Assembly (NCBI RefSeq): GCF_035594125.1
Contig: NC_087173.1
Location: 18,130,223-18,194,222 of the forward strand
Source: Scylla paramamosain
Taxonomy: Eukaryota > Arthropoda > Malacostraca > Decapoda > Portunidae
DNA length: 64,000 nt
Direction of reading: 5' to 3'
A program made the position numbers and the translations under genes. Below are positions 12,923-27,926 of this stretch, in pieces (position 1 is the stretch's first letter; each line of letters begins with the position of its first letter). The notes under the pieces were generated by a model that was given only the letters and a program-made list of their open reading frames with translations, was not told the origin of the DNA and did not search any database.

Positions 12923-13285
12923 CAGACCTTTGTTGTTAAGTTTTCAATCACGTGATATCGTTTTTTTTTTTTTTCACAAATGTATCTCTTCTTATTTAGT
13001 TGTCAGGTTTTTTCACATATTTTTAACCGTTTTCTCATACCTTTCAATAAGTTTATTTATTTATTTATTTATTTTTTACGCTTTTGAGTTTGTTCTAGTT
13101 CTTTTAAAATGAAATCGTAGCTTTCAATATTTTTTTTTAACACTTTGAATTTGTTCTTGTTCTTGGAAATGAAACCGTATTGAAATTAAACATAAAACCT
13201 TCCCTCAACAGACTGCAAAAAGAACAGAAAGCGAGCGAGACAAGAGAGACAGCGATCAAGAGAGCAGAAGGAGGAGGGAGATTGA
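11320..13285 (+). CDS. Unidentified highly basic protein, two 3' coding exons
   Basis: The exons are 11320-11637 and 13212-13285. The first follows a ttgtttcag acceptor and ends at a GTAAGT donor. It is 318 bases long (a multiple of 3) with phase-1 introns on both sides. The second follows cttccctcaacag and ends in TGA at 13283. Joining them keeps the frame and yields about 130 residues that are extremely rich in Arg, Lys and Gln. The chain runs LKKNKQRRKQLELMKQNE in the first third, KRKKRKRRRRRR at the junction and KKNRKRARQERQRSREQ in the last exon. One Cys lies near each end of the joined peptide. A basic C-terminal tail of this kind is seen in heparin-binding secreted factors such as VEGF/PDGF-type ligands, and in nuclear or RNA-binding proteins. 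I do not recognise the family. The upstream exons, including any diagnostic domain, were not found; they may lie in the repeat-filled 5' part or outside the window. Confidence 0.4.
11740..12230 (-). repeat. Degenerate ~65-base tandem array related to MITE family B
   Basis: In the intron after the first basic exon, about eight units repeat the pattern gattctagtgacagtttaat, then agg--ttgtgaaagttatt, then g-gttttcaagtgtttt. The blocks match the reverse of the family-B body (gtcactagaa...). This fits an amplified internal part of that element. Confidence 0.6.
12381..12440. repeat. Short (GA)n plus (AAAT)n repeats
   Basis: GA run (about 12381-12403) followed by AAAT/AATA repeats. Confidence 0.85.
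12714..12919. repeat. Two (CT)n microsatellites
   Basis: CT runs at about 12714-12784 and 12833-12919, separated by ~48 bases of T-rich sequence. Confidence 0.95.
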
Positions 13286-14690
13286 GTGGGAGGGAGAGAT
13301 GCGCAGCAGCAGCAACAGCAGCAGCAAAAAGGTTGGTTGGTTGCTGGCGAGGGAGACAGAATGTAAGAAAGAGAGAAGAGGAGGAAAAGTATCTAATATC
13401 ACATTGATATAATCTAGATGCTCATATAGTGTTTGCTGGGCAGTGGTTGGTGTTGACAGAGAGAGAGAGTAGGAGGGCAGGGAGAGGCGCAGTGACAGGT
13501 GTTCCTTAGGGTGTAGCTGCGGCCCTTGTTTGTTTCATTCAAGGTTCTCTGTTTCTCACAGCTTTATCAGTATATTCGAAGCAATGCATGATCCAGGTTA
13601 CACTGGTGTACTACAATTAACGTATTGCTTGGTTTCCAGAATGGCGTGTGTGGTGTAGGCAGTCGAGTTTTTATGAATGTTCCCACCACGAGCATTTATA
13701 AGTCCTGCCCGCTGTTTTGACGCCGCCTCGCCACCACAAGCGCATTATCGTGTCTCAGTATTTGGGTTGCGCGCCACTGCATGTACCTCTGCGGCTCCCG
13801 ACACTCCCTCTCCCTCACTCATGTCAAATGTCACTTGATCTCAAAAGGAAATCATAGGGAAGTCCTAATGTTCACGTGTGGAGTGCTCGCCGAGTCTCGT
13901 CAGCGCCTCTCATTTCACTACATTGTCAGAAAGCAGTGTTCGTCAAGTACACTATTGATTCATGTTCAAGTTTCATTGTGTCATGTTATGCTGTACTGTA
14001 GTCTTGTAGTCTTAGCGTTGTAGGTAGTCTCGTAGCTCATGTTGGTTTCAAACTGATGACCTCCATGATTGGAAATGTATGATTGTGATTTACTAATGTA
14101 AGATATTAATTATGTGCATTCTCTTAACATTAATGTGTATTCACCTCAACATTTATAAAAGGCTTGATTCTTATGAGTAATCTGCCTGGTTTGCTGCCAT
14201 TCTCAGCTGTAAGGCAGTGAGCGTTGAGTGTAGCCCTCGGGGGAGCTTGTGCCGTGTGTTGGGAAGCCTTTGTCACAGGGTGTGGCTGTGTGTGGACTGC
14301 CTGGGCCTGCGAGGCACGGGGTTAGGGCTGAGTGGACAATGATGGGTTTGACAGGGGATGGGGTAAGGGGCCAAGGCTGTAGTACAGTACGGCAGTGTGT
14401 TGGTTTGTGTGTGTATGTGTGTGGAAAAGTGGAGCACTGTGTTGAACTTGATGATGTAGACCTGTAGAGTTATGCTTGAAGTAATAGTACTGCTGGAGGG
14501 AGGTAGTAGTAATGGTATGTACTACTGTAGTAGAGAAAACTTTAAAACTTTTGAATAATGTATCATTTCATCAAGTGTGTATGATACTAATATAGACTTG
14601 TCCTCAAGCAAGTTTTCAGTGAATTAACTGAAATGCATATTTAAAATCAGATTGTGTAATCTGTGTGTAGTGATTAGTGAGCCTCTGTGT
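13286..14690. other. Mostly unique non-coding sequence
   Basis: After the TGA at 13285 there is ordinary sequence with a CAGCAG-rich stretch (about 13303-13326). No repeat family, RNA or coding exon is recognisable. The first part could be the 3' UTR of the basic-protein gene. Confidence 0.4.
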
Positions 14691-14694
14691 TACA

Positions 14695-18857
<4,163 letters not shown>

Positions 18858-19076
18858 GGTCCAAAAATCAGAAACATTGCTCTCTCACTGTGACTATTTT
18901 CCAAGGCCACAGAGATGATTAGCTGGATTCTCATAAGTGTTTCCCCAGTTAATATTAGAAATGTTGTTAATCTGTCACTAGGATCATAAAAACACTCTTA
19001 AAACCAATACCACTTCACCTAGAGCTTTTTGAAAGTAGTGGAGGTGCAGACCGAAGTATCTTAGAATATGGTCCTG
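18858..19076 (+). mobile_element. MITE family B, full-length degenerate copy
   Basis: Starts ggtccaaaaatcagaaacat and ends gtatcttagaatatggtcc, an imperfect terminal inverted repeat. Internal blocks include ccaaggccacagagatgatt and gttaatctgtcactaggatc. The length of about 219 bases equals the copy at 37419. Confidence 0.7.
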
Positions 19077-19229
19077 TCTGTGTCTGGAAGGTTCAAACAA
19101 CAATCCAGCAGCTTTTGTCCCTCTGGAAAACCACTGTGAGACACAAGCCAACTGCCAGTGGCTCTTGTGGGGAGGGCATTACTGGTACTGCTATGGGTGC
19201 CGGGGGGGTTGCACCTCACCCTCGGGGTC

Positions 19230-21380
19230 AGGTTTGCATGCTGGCAGTCTCAAGTAACATAAATGGAATTAATGTGGTAAGAAAGAAAAAAAGGGATAAA
19301 AGTTCTAAGAAGGAAAGAGTAGACATGGTAGGAGTGCAGAACACATACAAAAGGCTCTGCAATGAGTGACTGCATGAATGGGGATGCGAGTAAGGTGTGG
19401 CAAGAAGTGGAAGGAGTGGTGTAGATGAAAAGAGCAAGGGAAACAAGAAGAAAGTTGTGCACTCCTAATGGCCTCAGCAGTGTGCAGGGCTGTGGAGGCT
19501 TAGGGCTGGCTTGGTTCAAGGATAGTGCAAGCAATGGAAAAGTAGGAACAATCAGCTGTGTGTGGATCTTTGTTTGCATCTGTAAATGTAAGAGAAAAGA
19601 AACAGAAGATGTAACATTCTTCAGTGACTTAAATAAACACCAAAGGAAAACTGAGAGATGGAAAATAGCAGTCTAAGTTGGAGATATGAATGGAGAGGCA
19701 GGAAGTAGTAAAGCAGCAGGTGTGGTAGGAGAATCAGGAGCAGATGAAGTGAATGTGAATGGAGAGCACCTGGTGGAAATATGTGCAGCAAGGGAGTTGT
19801 TCCTGGCAAACAACTCACGCCACTAAATGATCTAAAGGCATACAGGGAGGGGACATGAAAGTGGGGAGCAGAGGAGCCTGGTACATTATGTAGCAGTGGG
19901 TGAGACATTAAGAAATCAGGATGCAGCAAGAAATAATGAGCAAACTTGAAGATAGATTTTAAAAAAGTATTTCTTTCAACACGAAAAAAAATATAAGGCT
20001 AATTTTGTCTTTTCTAAGTTACATAACTAAAAGATTGTAGTACAAAAATAAGCCACTAAAAAGTTGTTGGTGACTAATGAATAAACATATATACCTAGCT
20101 CAGAAAAGAGTTAAAGTGAGAAAAAGGACCAAGTATAAGTCTTGGATATGAGAGTGAAGAGAAAGTAAAAGGAGAGATCAAGCCTTTGGTGGGAAACTGA
20201 AAAATCAGTGAGAATACATTATTTCTGGAAAGGATTTAAGGGAGACGGCAGGACAAGGGATCAGATGAAAGAATGTCTCAAGGTAGAAACATCAGGAAAA
20301 AGCTCATTAGAAACAGCAATCCCCAATAGTGATTAAGTTGGGAAGAAGTACTTAAGGGAAGGAGTGTGGGTGGAGAGGATGGGAGGGTGAAAATGAAGAG
20401 AGAAGGAATTGTGGGTAGCATGGAGGTGGTGGAGGGTGTGTGGACAAGGCATTTTGGTAATTTAGTGAATGAGAAGAGAGAAGGGAAACAAGAAAATTTA
20501 GTATGAATATAGAAGCAGATAGAGATTGAATGTTTATGCAGAGGAGACTTGGTAGAGAAGAGATAGAGAAAGCAAGAGGGAAAACAGGGCTGGAATGCAT
20601 TATGGAAGTGATAAGATGAAAAATGAGATAGTTTGGTGACGTAGTGAGAAGGGAAGACAAGGAACCGATTGAAAGAGCCTGGAGAAAAACAAATGAGGGA
20701 AGATGACTAAAAGAAGACCAAAATTGAGATGGAGAGATGGAACTGTGGTAGAACTGCGAAGGTTAGGAGGCACAGAGGAAGATGCAAGGGACAGAAACAA
20801 CTGGAGGAGACTCATACACGTCACCAACCCCTCACTAAGGAAACAGCGAAAGGAGAAGGTAGAGAGGAAGCGACACATGAACTAAAGTGTGGCAAGGCTG
20901 CAGGCACTGATGGAATAACTGCAGAAGTATTAAGTAAGGAGGTGAAGTGGTAGTGTACTGGATGCTTTTAATATGATCTGACAGGAGCAAAGAGTACCAG
21001 ATGAGTGGAGGAAGGCTGTTGTTGCATCTGTATATAAAGGTTAACATAGGATTGAGTGTAATAGTTAAGCCTACCTATTACCCTCTACCAATGACCCAAC
21101 CTGCTTACTTTCTACTTGCCTACCCACCTGTCTTCATCATTAAAGGAGAATAAGTTTGCTTAGTGTGCAAGGAAAAGACTATGAGAGAACTGAGACTGAT
21201 GGAGGTGACTAAGGTGAAAGTCAGCAAGGGACAGGAATGATTTAGGAAAGGAAAAGGTTGTGTAGAGAAGATTTTTGGAATTAAAATTGCAACAAAGGAG
21301 TTCTGTGCTGTACATAAAACATGAAAAGCTGTTTGCAGCATTCATGGACTTGTACTAGAAAGGTAGATGACAGAATTTTT
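19230..21380 (+). mobile_element. Dead, rearranged non-LTR retrotransposon (LINE)
   Basis: Translated fragments match a LINE of the APE-endonuclease type. About 19,240-19,820 carries an endonuclease region with GDMNGEAG and a following NGEHLVEICAARELFL motif. About 20,395-20,500 matches the linker before the reverse transcriptase (VWTRHFGNLVNEKREG). About 20,640-20,880 is the C-terminal tail (RPKLRWRDG, RDRNNWRRLI). About 20,885-21,380 is the start of the reverse transcriptase (GKAAGTDGITAE, then AAFMDL). Stops and frameshifts break every part. The C-terminal tail lies upstream of the RT start, so at least two copies or an internal rearrangement are involved. Confidence 0.75.
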
Positions 21381-21404
21381 GATAAACCTTTTGATTACTC
21401 ATTG

Positions 21405-21800
21405 GGGGACTGGGACCTTCAGTGGGCCTTTTTTTTAGCCTTTTGTTGCCCTTGACTAGATCCCCTCTTGCATTAAAAAATAGTTTATTACTGAAAACCT
21501 TTGCCACCTGAGAGAAAGTTTATTAGTCTGGCCAGGGACAAGCAAGAACATCACCAGTGAGCCACCAGCAGTGAGCCACTACAACAAGCATGTGGTGTGC
21601 ACTGTATGGTAAGTAAATCAAAACTATAGTCATCAGTAAGACACTTGGAATTGGCCAGGGCTGAACTCTAGTACAAATCTATGTTTATGAATGATACACA
21701 GATCCAGACTGGCACCTTAATATGCCCCCCTCCCTTTTTTTTTCACTTTTGAGCTTGGCCAGTGTCTCTTGCATAAAAAAAATAAATAAATAAATAAAAA
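21405..21800 (-). repeat. Dispersed repeat family A, two antisense copies
   Basis: Copies at about 21405-21478 and 21705-21800. Each reads gactggcacctt or ggaccttcagtgggcc at the left, a T-rich middle, and ccttggccagtgtctcttgc at the right. Confidence 0.6.
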
Positions 21801-22045
21801 TCCTATATGCACAAGTTGGTGTGTGTTCATGAGCTTGCCTTGGTGCCTCCCTCCCTGGCTGCAGGTTGCCAACAGTATCAGACTTAAGAGAAATTTATCC
21901 TGGCAAGAATATCATCATCAGACTTAAGGATTCCATGAGTTCACCACAAATGTTGCTCCAGGGGAGGCTTCAAGCTGTGAACCGCTGCCAGCACCATCAA
22001 CATAACATGTTTTGGAGTAATTAACTGTGTTGTTTTTTTAGACAT

Positions 22046-22051
22046 TTTATT
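22046..22051 (-). terminator. PSMA4 polyadenylation signal
   Basis: AATAAA on the minus strand, about 165 bases beyond the PSMA4 stop codon. The sequence just beyond is T/G-containing, consistent with a cleavage site. Confidence 0.6.
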
Positions 22052-22216
22052 ATAAAGTGCTATATCTAAGTATTTTGTGGGTTAAGCAAAGACATCATTC
22101 ACAAAAAAAGAAAAAAAAGTTGCCACAAGACACCTTGGATATCAGTACAGCACTTGATGCAATATTCATAACAGGCTCAGATATTGAAAACAGACTATTG
22201 GCTTTACTTAACTAGG

Positions 22217-23333
22217 CTAGACTTTAGGCTTGCTTGTACTGGGAGTGGACTTGTCCTGCTTGGAAGCTTCGGCCGCCGCCTCCCGCTCCTCATGCTCCTT
22301 GATCAGCTTCTGCACCTCGTCCACAGGCTTCACAATGATCTCTGTGTGGCCATCCTTCCTCACCAGCGTGGCCAGCTCAAGCTTCTCAGCATTCAGCTTG
22401 GTCATGTCCAGCGTCTTGCTCATCACCTTGAGTGCCAGCAGCAGCGCCTCGTGCAGGTCTGTCTCTCCCACCTTGTACTCCTGCTTCAGGATGGACACAG
22501 CTGCCTGCAAGAGGAACACAAACACACTCGCTGCTCACTCTGCCTCCGTGTACTTTGAAATTAAAGGCAAACATCACAGACTCCTTTTCCAAGAATCTGT
22601 TTCAAACCCATGTGAAAAAATTGGAACTCAAGGAAAAAGGATAAAATCTGCATTGTTTTTTTGCATAGAATACACTTTCATTCTCTTCCCACACCTTCCC
22701 ATCCTCCTCTCCATACTCGTCTTATGTGAGGATTGTACCAAGTAAGAAGTGAACATAAGGACAGATATGGCTAGAGATTCTTCTATCCCAGTCATCTCAT
22801 ATTTCTCAAGAACAGGCGTAAGAGATAAATCAACAGAAAAAAAATATATTCTACTCTTTCCACAAGATCCATTATGGAAACCTGTCAAACACATGCACAA
22901 CATCACAGGTTCAGGTGACTCACTGCACTACTGTTGCCAATGCAGGTTGCCTTCCAGCCGGAGTAGTTGCCGGACGGGTCGCTCTGGTACAGCTGGTAGC
23001 CATGCCGGTTGTCCCACCCCATGTACAGGATGGACACACCAAACGGACGCTTGCCTGTGGATGGCATGGTTTAGTTCCTCACACCTCACATACACACACA
23101 CATCCATACCATGCCCAGCTAAAGCCTGCACCTGGAGTTGGATAGATTATAACAAGGTACTTGCCACTTGGCTGTCAACTGCCAGTGCTTAAGTAATGTA
23201 AAGGCTTGTAGCTTATTTCCCCTTGGTGCTTTACAGTTGTGACTATAAAACTATGAAATGTCAAATGCAGTGATATCCTTCAGTGTATAGAGAAAACAAA
23301 TGAAACAAATAATACCCAACAATCAAGGAAGAT

Positions 23334-23412
<79 letters not shown>

Positions 23413-23483
23413 TTGCCTTGCCATGGGTTGCCTGAGTAGTGACTGTGGCCAAGCAGACAGTGTTTTGTATTCATTCCATCAAC

Positions 23484-23554
<71 letters not shown>

Positions 23555-24492
23555 GGAGAGGGGCATCACAACAAAGTACATGCAAGCCAGAGCACCACAC
23601 ACCTCCAGTCTGGGTGTAGGCCTGCTTGATGTCACACAGCCGCATGATAAGCTGCTCACACGGGATGGGCTCGCCAAACTGCAGGGTGTGTCGCTGGGCA
23701 ATGGCACGCAGCTCATTGGTCAGCACGTTGGCATCAGAGGTGATGCCGGCCACACAGCATGCCATGTCCCTGCAGGAGCATAGAGGGTTAACACCTGGCA
23801 TACTGATTAGTCACCATTCAGGCTTACTCTGTGAATGGTGGTGAAGGTGATGTACTGATGTGTGGTACTACCTATACTGTGACAAGTTAAGGATATCTGC
23901 TTCCAGTGCAATGTGACTGACAGTGACTCCATTTGTGATCATTCTGTTCCTCAAGTCCCCACTCATGTTGCTGATGATACAAAATTACTCATCATTGTCA
24001 TCATCACTTCATTTCACAGCCTTGTTTTCCCTCACAAGTTTGAATGACATCTGTTAAGAGCAATGAAACAAAATTACTGGCAAAACCACTTATGAGGCTT
24101 TTTGATTTCATTTTATTTATTTTTTCATAAGAGAGGCACCAACCAAGGGCAACAAAAAGAGCAAAAAGGCCCACTGAGGTGCCAGCCCCAAGTGACAGTA
24201 CAGTTTCCCTCTCACCGCCACTGACTCACTCATCAATTTTGTAGATCTTGTCGGACAGAAAGACGTCATCAAGAAGTTTGTTTGTGTTGCGCCGCTCAGC
24301 TGCCAGCACGATGCCGTCATTGGCTAGGATGCCGAGGCAGGTGCCAGCGTGACCAATGGCCTCCATGGCATACTCCACCTGGTACAGCCGCCCCTCGGGG
24401 GAGAAGATGGTGGTCTTGGAATCATAGCGACGAGCCTGCAAAGACAAGGCAGTGACAGCACCTGCTTCCAGGCTCACCACATCCCTGGCATG

Positions 24493-24585
<93 letters not shown>

Positions 24586-25344
24586 TAAGAAAGAGAGGGG
24601 GATACAGACAGACCGAAAACTTTGGAAAATCAAGTTTCTTTGCACAAGAGTTAAAAGGGAAAACCCAAGGAGTACATCAACCCAATACTGATAATGGCAA
24701 ATTCTCCAGCTGACTTAGCATTGATAAAACCAATACATGTGCACACCGCCAGCCTTGTGTAGAGCCAGAGAGTACAGAAATGACATGAGCGTACTAACTT
24801 CCACACAAAAGAATGTTTACTTCTAGGCAAAATATGACAATGAAGTGACCAGCAGTGAAATTAATGAACTGGATGAATCAAAGTCTAACCTAACGTAACT
24901 CTGATGAAAACGCTGATGTTAATGTTCCTTCAGTATTATCTAACCACCAACGGAAATACATGAAAATCCTCCCTTTATTCCCCCGTCAAATAGGCACATC
25001 AAATTCTTTCCCTTCGCCTCCTCTTCTCTCTGTCACTTAAATGTTAATGAATTACTGGTGATGAAATACATAAAGATTCAAAAGAACATCTCTATTTCTC
25101 CCTCACATACACAAAATGTTATAAAATCTTCCTCTTCGTCTCCTGTTCTCTGTCACTTAAATATTATAAAAGAATTATTAGAGATGAAATACAATACACA
25201 AAAATCCACAAAATACTCCTTTATTTCCCTCATTTCTCCCTCACGGACACAAAATATCACACAATTATACCTCTAATTAACCTCTTCTTTTCTTTCTCTC
25301 TACAATCCCGCTATTTAAGGGTTAATAAAAGCCTGACTTACCAT
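22217..25344 (-). CDS. PSMA4: Proteasome subunit alpha type-4
   Basis: The product is a structural alpha subunit of the 20S proteasome core. It sits in the outer ring, in cytosol and nucleus, and helps gate substrate entry; it has no peptidase active site. Coding exons on the minus strand are 25344-25342, 24435-24230, 23769-23603, 23054-22924 and 22504-22217. Together they give 264 residues, within a few residues of animal orthologues. All junctions are GT-AG and keep frame. The alpha-subunit N-terminal signature ([20 protein letters not shown]) is at residues 5-24, followed by AERRN and the [11 protein letters not shown] region. Exon 1 contributes only the ATG, followed at once by a GTAAGT donor, so residue 2 (Ala) starts exon 2. 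The C-terminal tail is Ser/Thr/Lys-rich rather than the Lys/Glu-rich tail usual in vertebrates. Introns contain CA/GT and GA microsatellites and a family-A repeat. Confidence 0.97.
23335..23549. repeat. (CA)n and (GT)n microsatellites in inverted arrangement, PSMA4 intron 4-3 region
   Basis: CA run (about 23335-23408) and GT run (about 23486-23549) are separated by ~77 bases and complementary to each other. Both lie in the intron between PSMA4 exons 3 and 4. Confidence 0.95.
24121..24191 (+). repeat. Dispersed repeat family A, short copy
   Basis: cataagagaggcaccaacca, then agggcaacaaaaagagc and ggcccactgaggtgccagcc. This is the compact ~70-base core of the family. It lies in PSMA4 intron 2, about 40 bases past the exon 2 donor. 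Confidence 0.7.
24497..24582. repeat. (GA)n microsatellite in PSMA4 intron 1
   Basis: About 86 bases of GA, starting about 60 bases upstream (in gene direction) of exon 2. Confidence 0.95.
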
Positions 25345-25410
25345 TGTTCAAGCCTAGAGAACCGCGCACCGGCCGCCTTGTGTCAGTATTACTCAGCGTT
25401 TGTGTACATT

Positions 25411-25423
25411 CGCCGCCATCTTG
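25411..25423 (-). promoter_or_regulatory. YY1-type motif in the PSMA4 promoter/5' UTR
   Basis: On the minus strand the sequence is CAAGATGGCGGCG, about 70 bases upstream of the PSMA4 ATG. AAGATGGCGGC is the extended YY1 consensus common at transcription starts of housekeeping genes. No TATA box is seen. The motif contains an ATG that would open an 8-codon upstream frame if transcription starts further out. Confidence 0.5.
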
Positions 25424-25850
25424 ACAGCTGACGATCACCTTGCGCATGTCTTTTGTTATGCTCCATTTACTATTGTTTGGATCTTTTTTTCCCTGATGTC
25501 AACCTTTTTCTACTTCTATATATCTTATTTGTCTTTTTTTCTGGGTTTTTGGCTCTTGTTTGTGGTTTGTTTCATGTTTCTTATCTGCCAGTTTACTTAT
25601 TTTTGTTTTTGATTTATTTATTTGTATTTGTCCTTTTTACTGATCTAGGATTTTCGTTTAATTTCTCTATGATTTATTTGGTGTTTTTTTTTTTTTACTT
25701 GTGTTTTGTTTAATACTTTTTTTTAATCAGTTTAGTTTTATTTATTTATTTTTTCAGATATGTGGTTTTGTTTAGTTTTATCTATAATTTGTTTAGTGTT
25801 CTTTTTTTTGTGGGGAGTTTAATTGTGTTATGTTTCTAGCTGTTTTCCTT

Positions 25851-25853
<3 letters not shown>

Positions 25854-25897
<44 letters not shown>
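25854..25897. repeat. (CT)n microsatellite
   Basis: Pure CT run of about 44 bases in a T-rich stretch (25,440-26,150) that holds nothing else recognisable. Confidence 0.95.
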
Positions 25898-25900
<3 letters not shown>

Positions 25901-26504
25901 ATTTAAGGTTTCTGTCTACCTTTTTACTTATTTTTTCTTACTTTATTTTCTAAAACACTCCCCAGAATGATGTATTTAATATCTTAAGACTGCATACTGT
26001 TGTACACACAAAATAATGGGAGAACAGCAGATTACTCGACTTCAAATTTGCATGACAGCCGTATTTTCACGCGCCAGGGCCTATCTCGACAATTTCATCA
26101 GACATTATTGGAAGTTACAAGGATTTTTTTTTTTTTTTCTAAAGGTCTTTTAGTATGATTAGTGTTATTTTAGCAAGGAATATTTGTCTACGAGTACGCA
26201 TATTTTCAAATGTTTCCGCGTGTTATCTCGACAGGTTCCAGAAGCATTAGTAGAAATTACAAAGGTTTTTCAAGAGTGGTTTTATGATAGTCTGGCAGGG
26301 GATTTTTCTACGAGTATGCATGTCTTCGTTGACTTCGTATTTTCATGTTTCATATTGACTTATCCCGACTGTTTCATCAGCCATTAGTGGAAGAAATAAA
26401 GGTTTCCAGGAAGGATTTCATGATTCTAGTAAGAGTTTAATAAGGAATCAGAGACACTCCGCCGCTCAATCCTTAGCTGAGATCTGAAAGGGCGTCTATT
26501 CATG

Positions 26505-26735
26505 TTATATTCAAACACGCTTTGCTTTCTCACCACGACTTTTTCTAAGGCCACAGAGATGATAAACAGGGTTCTCAGGATGGTTCCTTCTTTTAACAAT
26601 GTGTAAATCTTGTTAATGTACTACTAGAGAAATATAAAACACCCTTAAAAATCCGAGTCACTTCAACTAAAGTCCTCTAAGTGTAGCAGAGGTGCGGTGC
26701 AAAGGTGTTTCTGAATGGTCTTATTCGGACCAAGG
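26505..26735 (+). mobile_element. MITE family B, full-length degenerate copy
   Basis: Starts ttatattcaaacacgctttg and ends gtgtttctgaatggtc. Internal blocks include tctcaccacgac, aaggccacagagatgat and gaggtgcggtgcaaa. The 26,090-26,460 stretch just upstream looks like further degenerate family-B body units (gttacaa-ggttttt...atgattctagtaag). Confidence 0.65.
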
Positions 26736-26860
26736 TTTTGTGTGGGAGCTATAATGTTAAAATAAGTGTCTGCCCTAATTAGCTTTCCTTTTTATATTAT
26801 TGTGTTTTAGTTGTTAATTACAGCCAGATGTTCTTTGTTTGTCACACACACACACGCATA

Positions 26861-26924
26861 AGGCCCCTTTCACACTAGGCAACTAGTGACCGTCACTAGT
26901 GACGGTCACTAGTTGAAGGGGCCT
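26861..26924. repeat. Palindrome / long hairpin
   Basis: A 34-base perfect palindrome (26881-26914) starts AACTAGTGACCGTCACTAGT and mirrors itself with no loop. It is flanked by AGGCCCCTT (26861-26869) and AAGGGGCCT (26916-26924). Fused terminal inverted repeats of a DNA transposon would look like this. Confidence 0.85.
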
Positions 26925-27192
26925 AAGTGTTGCTACATTGATACATATTCTATTCATACAGTGCCATACAGTGACGAGTTTTTCCGCCCATCTCAGTTCA
27001 GAGTGTCAGAAATTTACAAAACAGCTGCTTTTCTTCATTTCACCACATCACTGAGAGGGAAGCTTGTGCAAGTGATGGCTGAGTAAGACTTTGCGGGATA
27101 TCTGGGAGGTTTATTTATGTGCACGAGAGTAATAATTATGTAAGGATGTCATGTGGCAGTCTGAATGCATCCATATATTCATTATTCATGAC

Positions 27193-27195
<3 letters not shown>

Positions 27196-27227
<32 letters not shown>
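27196..27227. repeat. (GT)n microsatellite
   Basis: Short pure GT run. Confidence 0.9.
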
Positions 27228-27230
<3 letters not shown>

Positions 27231-27431
27231 CCCATTTAGGGATTATTTCAGGATCTTCCTATAAGAAAACATTAATAATACTATCTACATGTAGCTTATA
27301 GCTCCTTGATTTTTAAACTTTTGTCAGTATACTAGTTAGATTAATAAATAAAAGAAGGAAGAAGAGAAAGAAATGGAATCCCAAGTGGTGACAGCATCAA
27401 GTTCGTGCGTATGAGGGGGAGTGGTTACTAT

Positions 27432-27451
27432 CATTTATTTATTTATTTATT

Positions 27452-27511
<60 letters not shown>

Positions 27512-27541
27512 TTTATTATTATTATCATTATTATTATTATT
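27432..27541. repeat. (TTTA)n then (TTA)n microsatellite
   Basis: TTTA units grade into TTA units with occasional substitutions. Confidence 0.95.
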
Positions 27542-27875
27542 TTACTGCGCAGACAAGCACGGATTAAAAACATTACTGAACAACACAGGATTCCCATAGA
27601 TGTGTGTTGATGGGTGATAGGGCAGTCATGGCAGATGTTGGGCTCGTCGACTGCGCAGCCTCCGCCACACAGTCGTGTCAACAATTTCCACGGGGCGCAA
27701 TGCTACTGAAGTAAACACGCATTATCTGACTCCCAGGTGTCCAGAGCATATGCACCACACCTGCCACGCCGAAATGTTCCAGCAAGGTGTGTTAATGAGT
27801 GTTGGAATGTCTTGTATTGGCGTGGCGGCAGGGAATGTACACCACTGGTACTATGTTAGTTTGTTTATCGTCTGA

Positions 27876-27880
<5 letters not shown>

Positions 27881-27923
<43 letters not shown>
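27881..27923. repeat. (CT)n microsatellite
   Basis: Pure CT run of about 43 bases. Confidence 0.95.

Positions 27924-27926
<3 letters not shown>

Noticed and set aside
22184..22745. Plus-strand frames over the last PSMA4 exon
   Set aside because: They are shadows of a conserved minus-strand exon.
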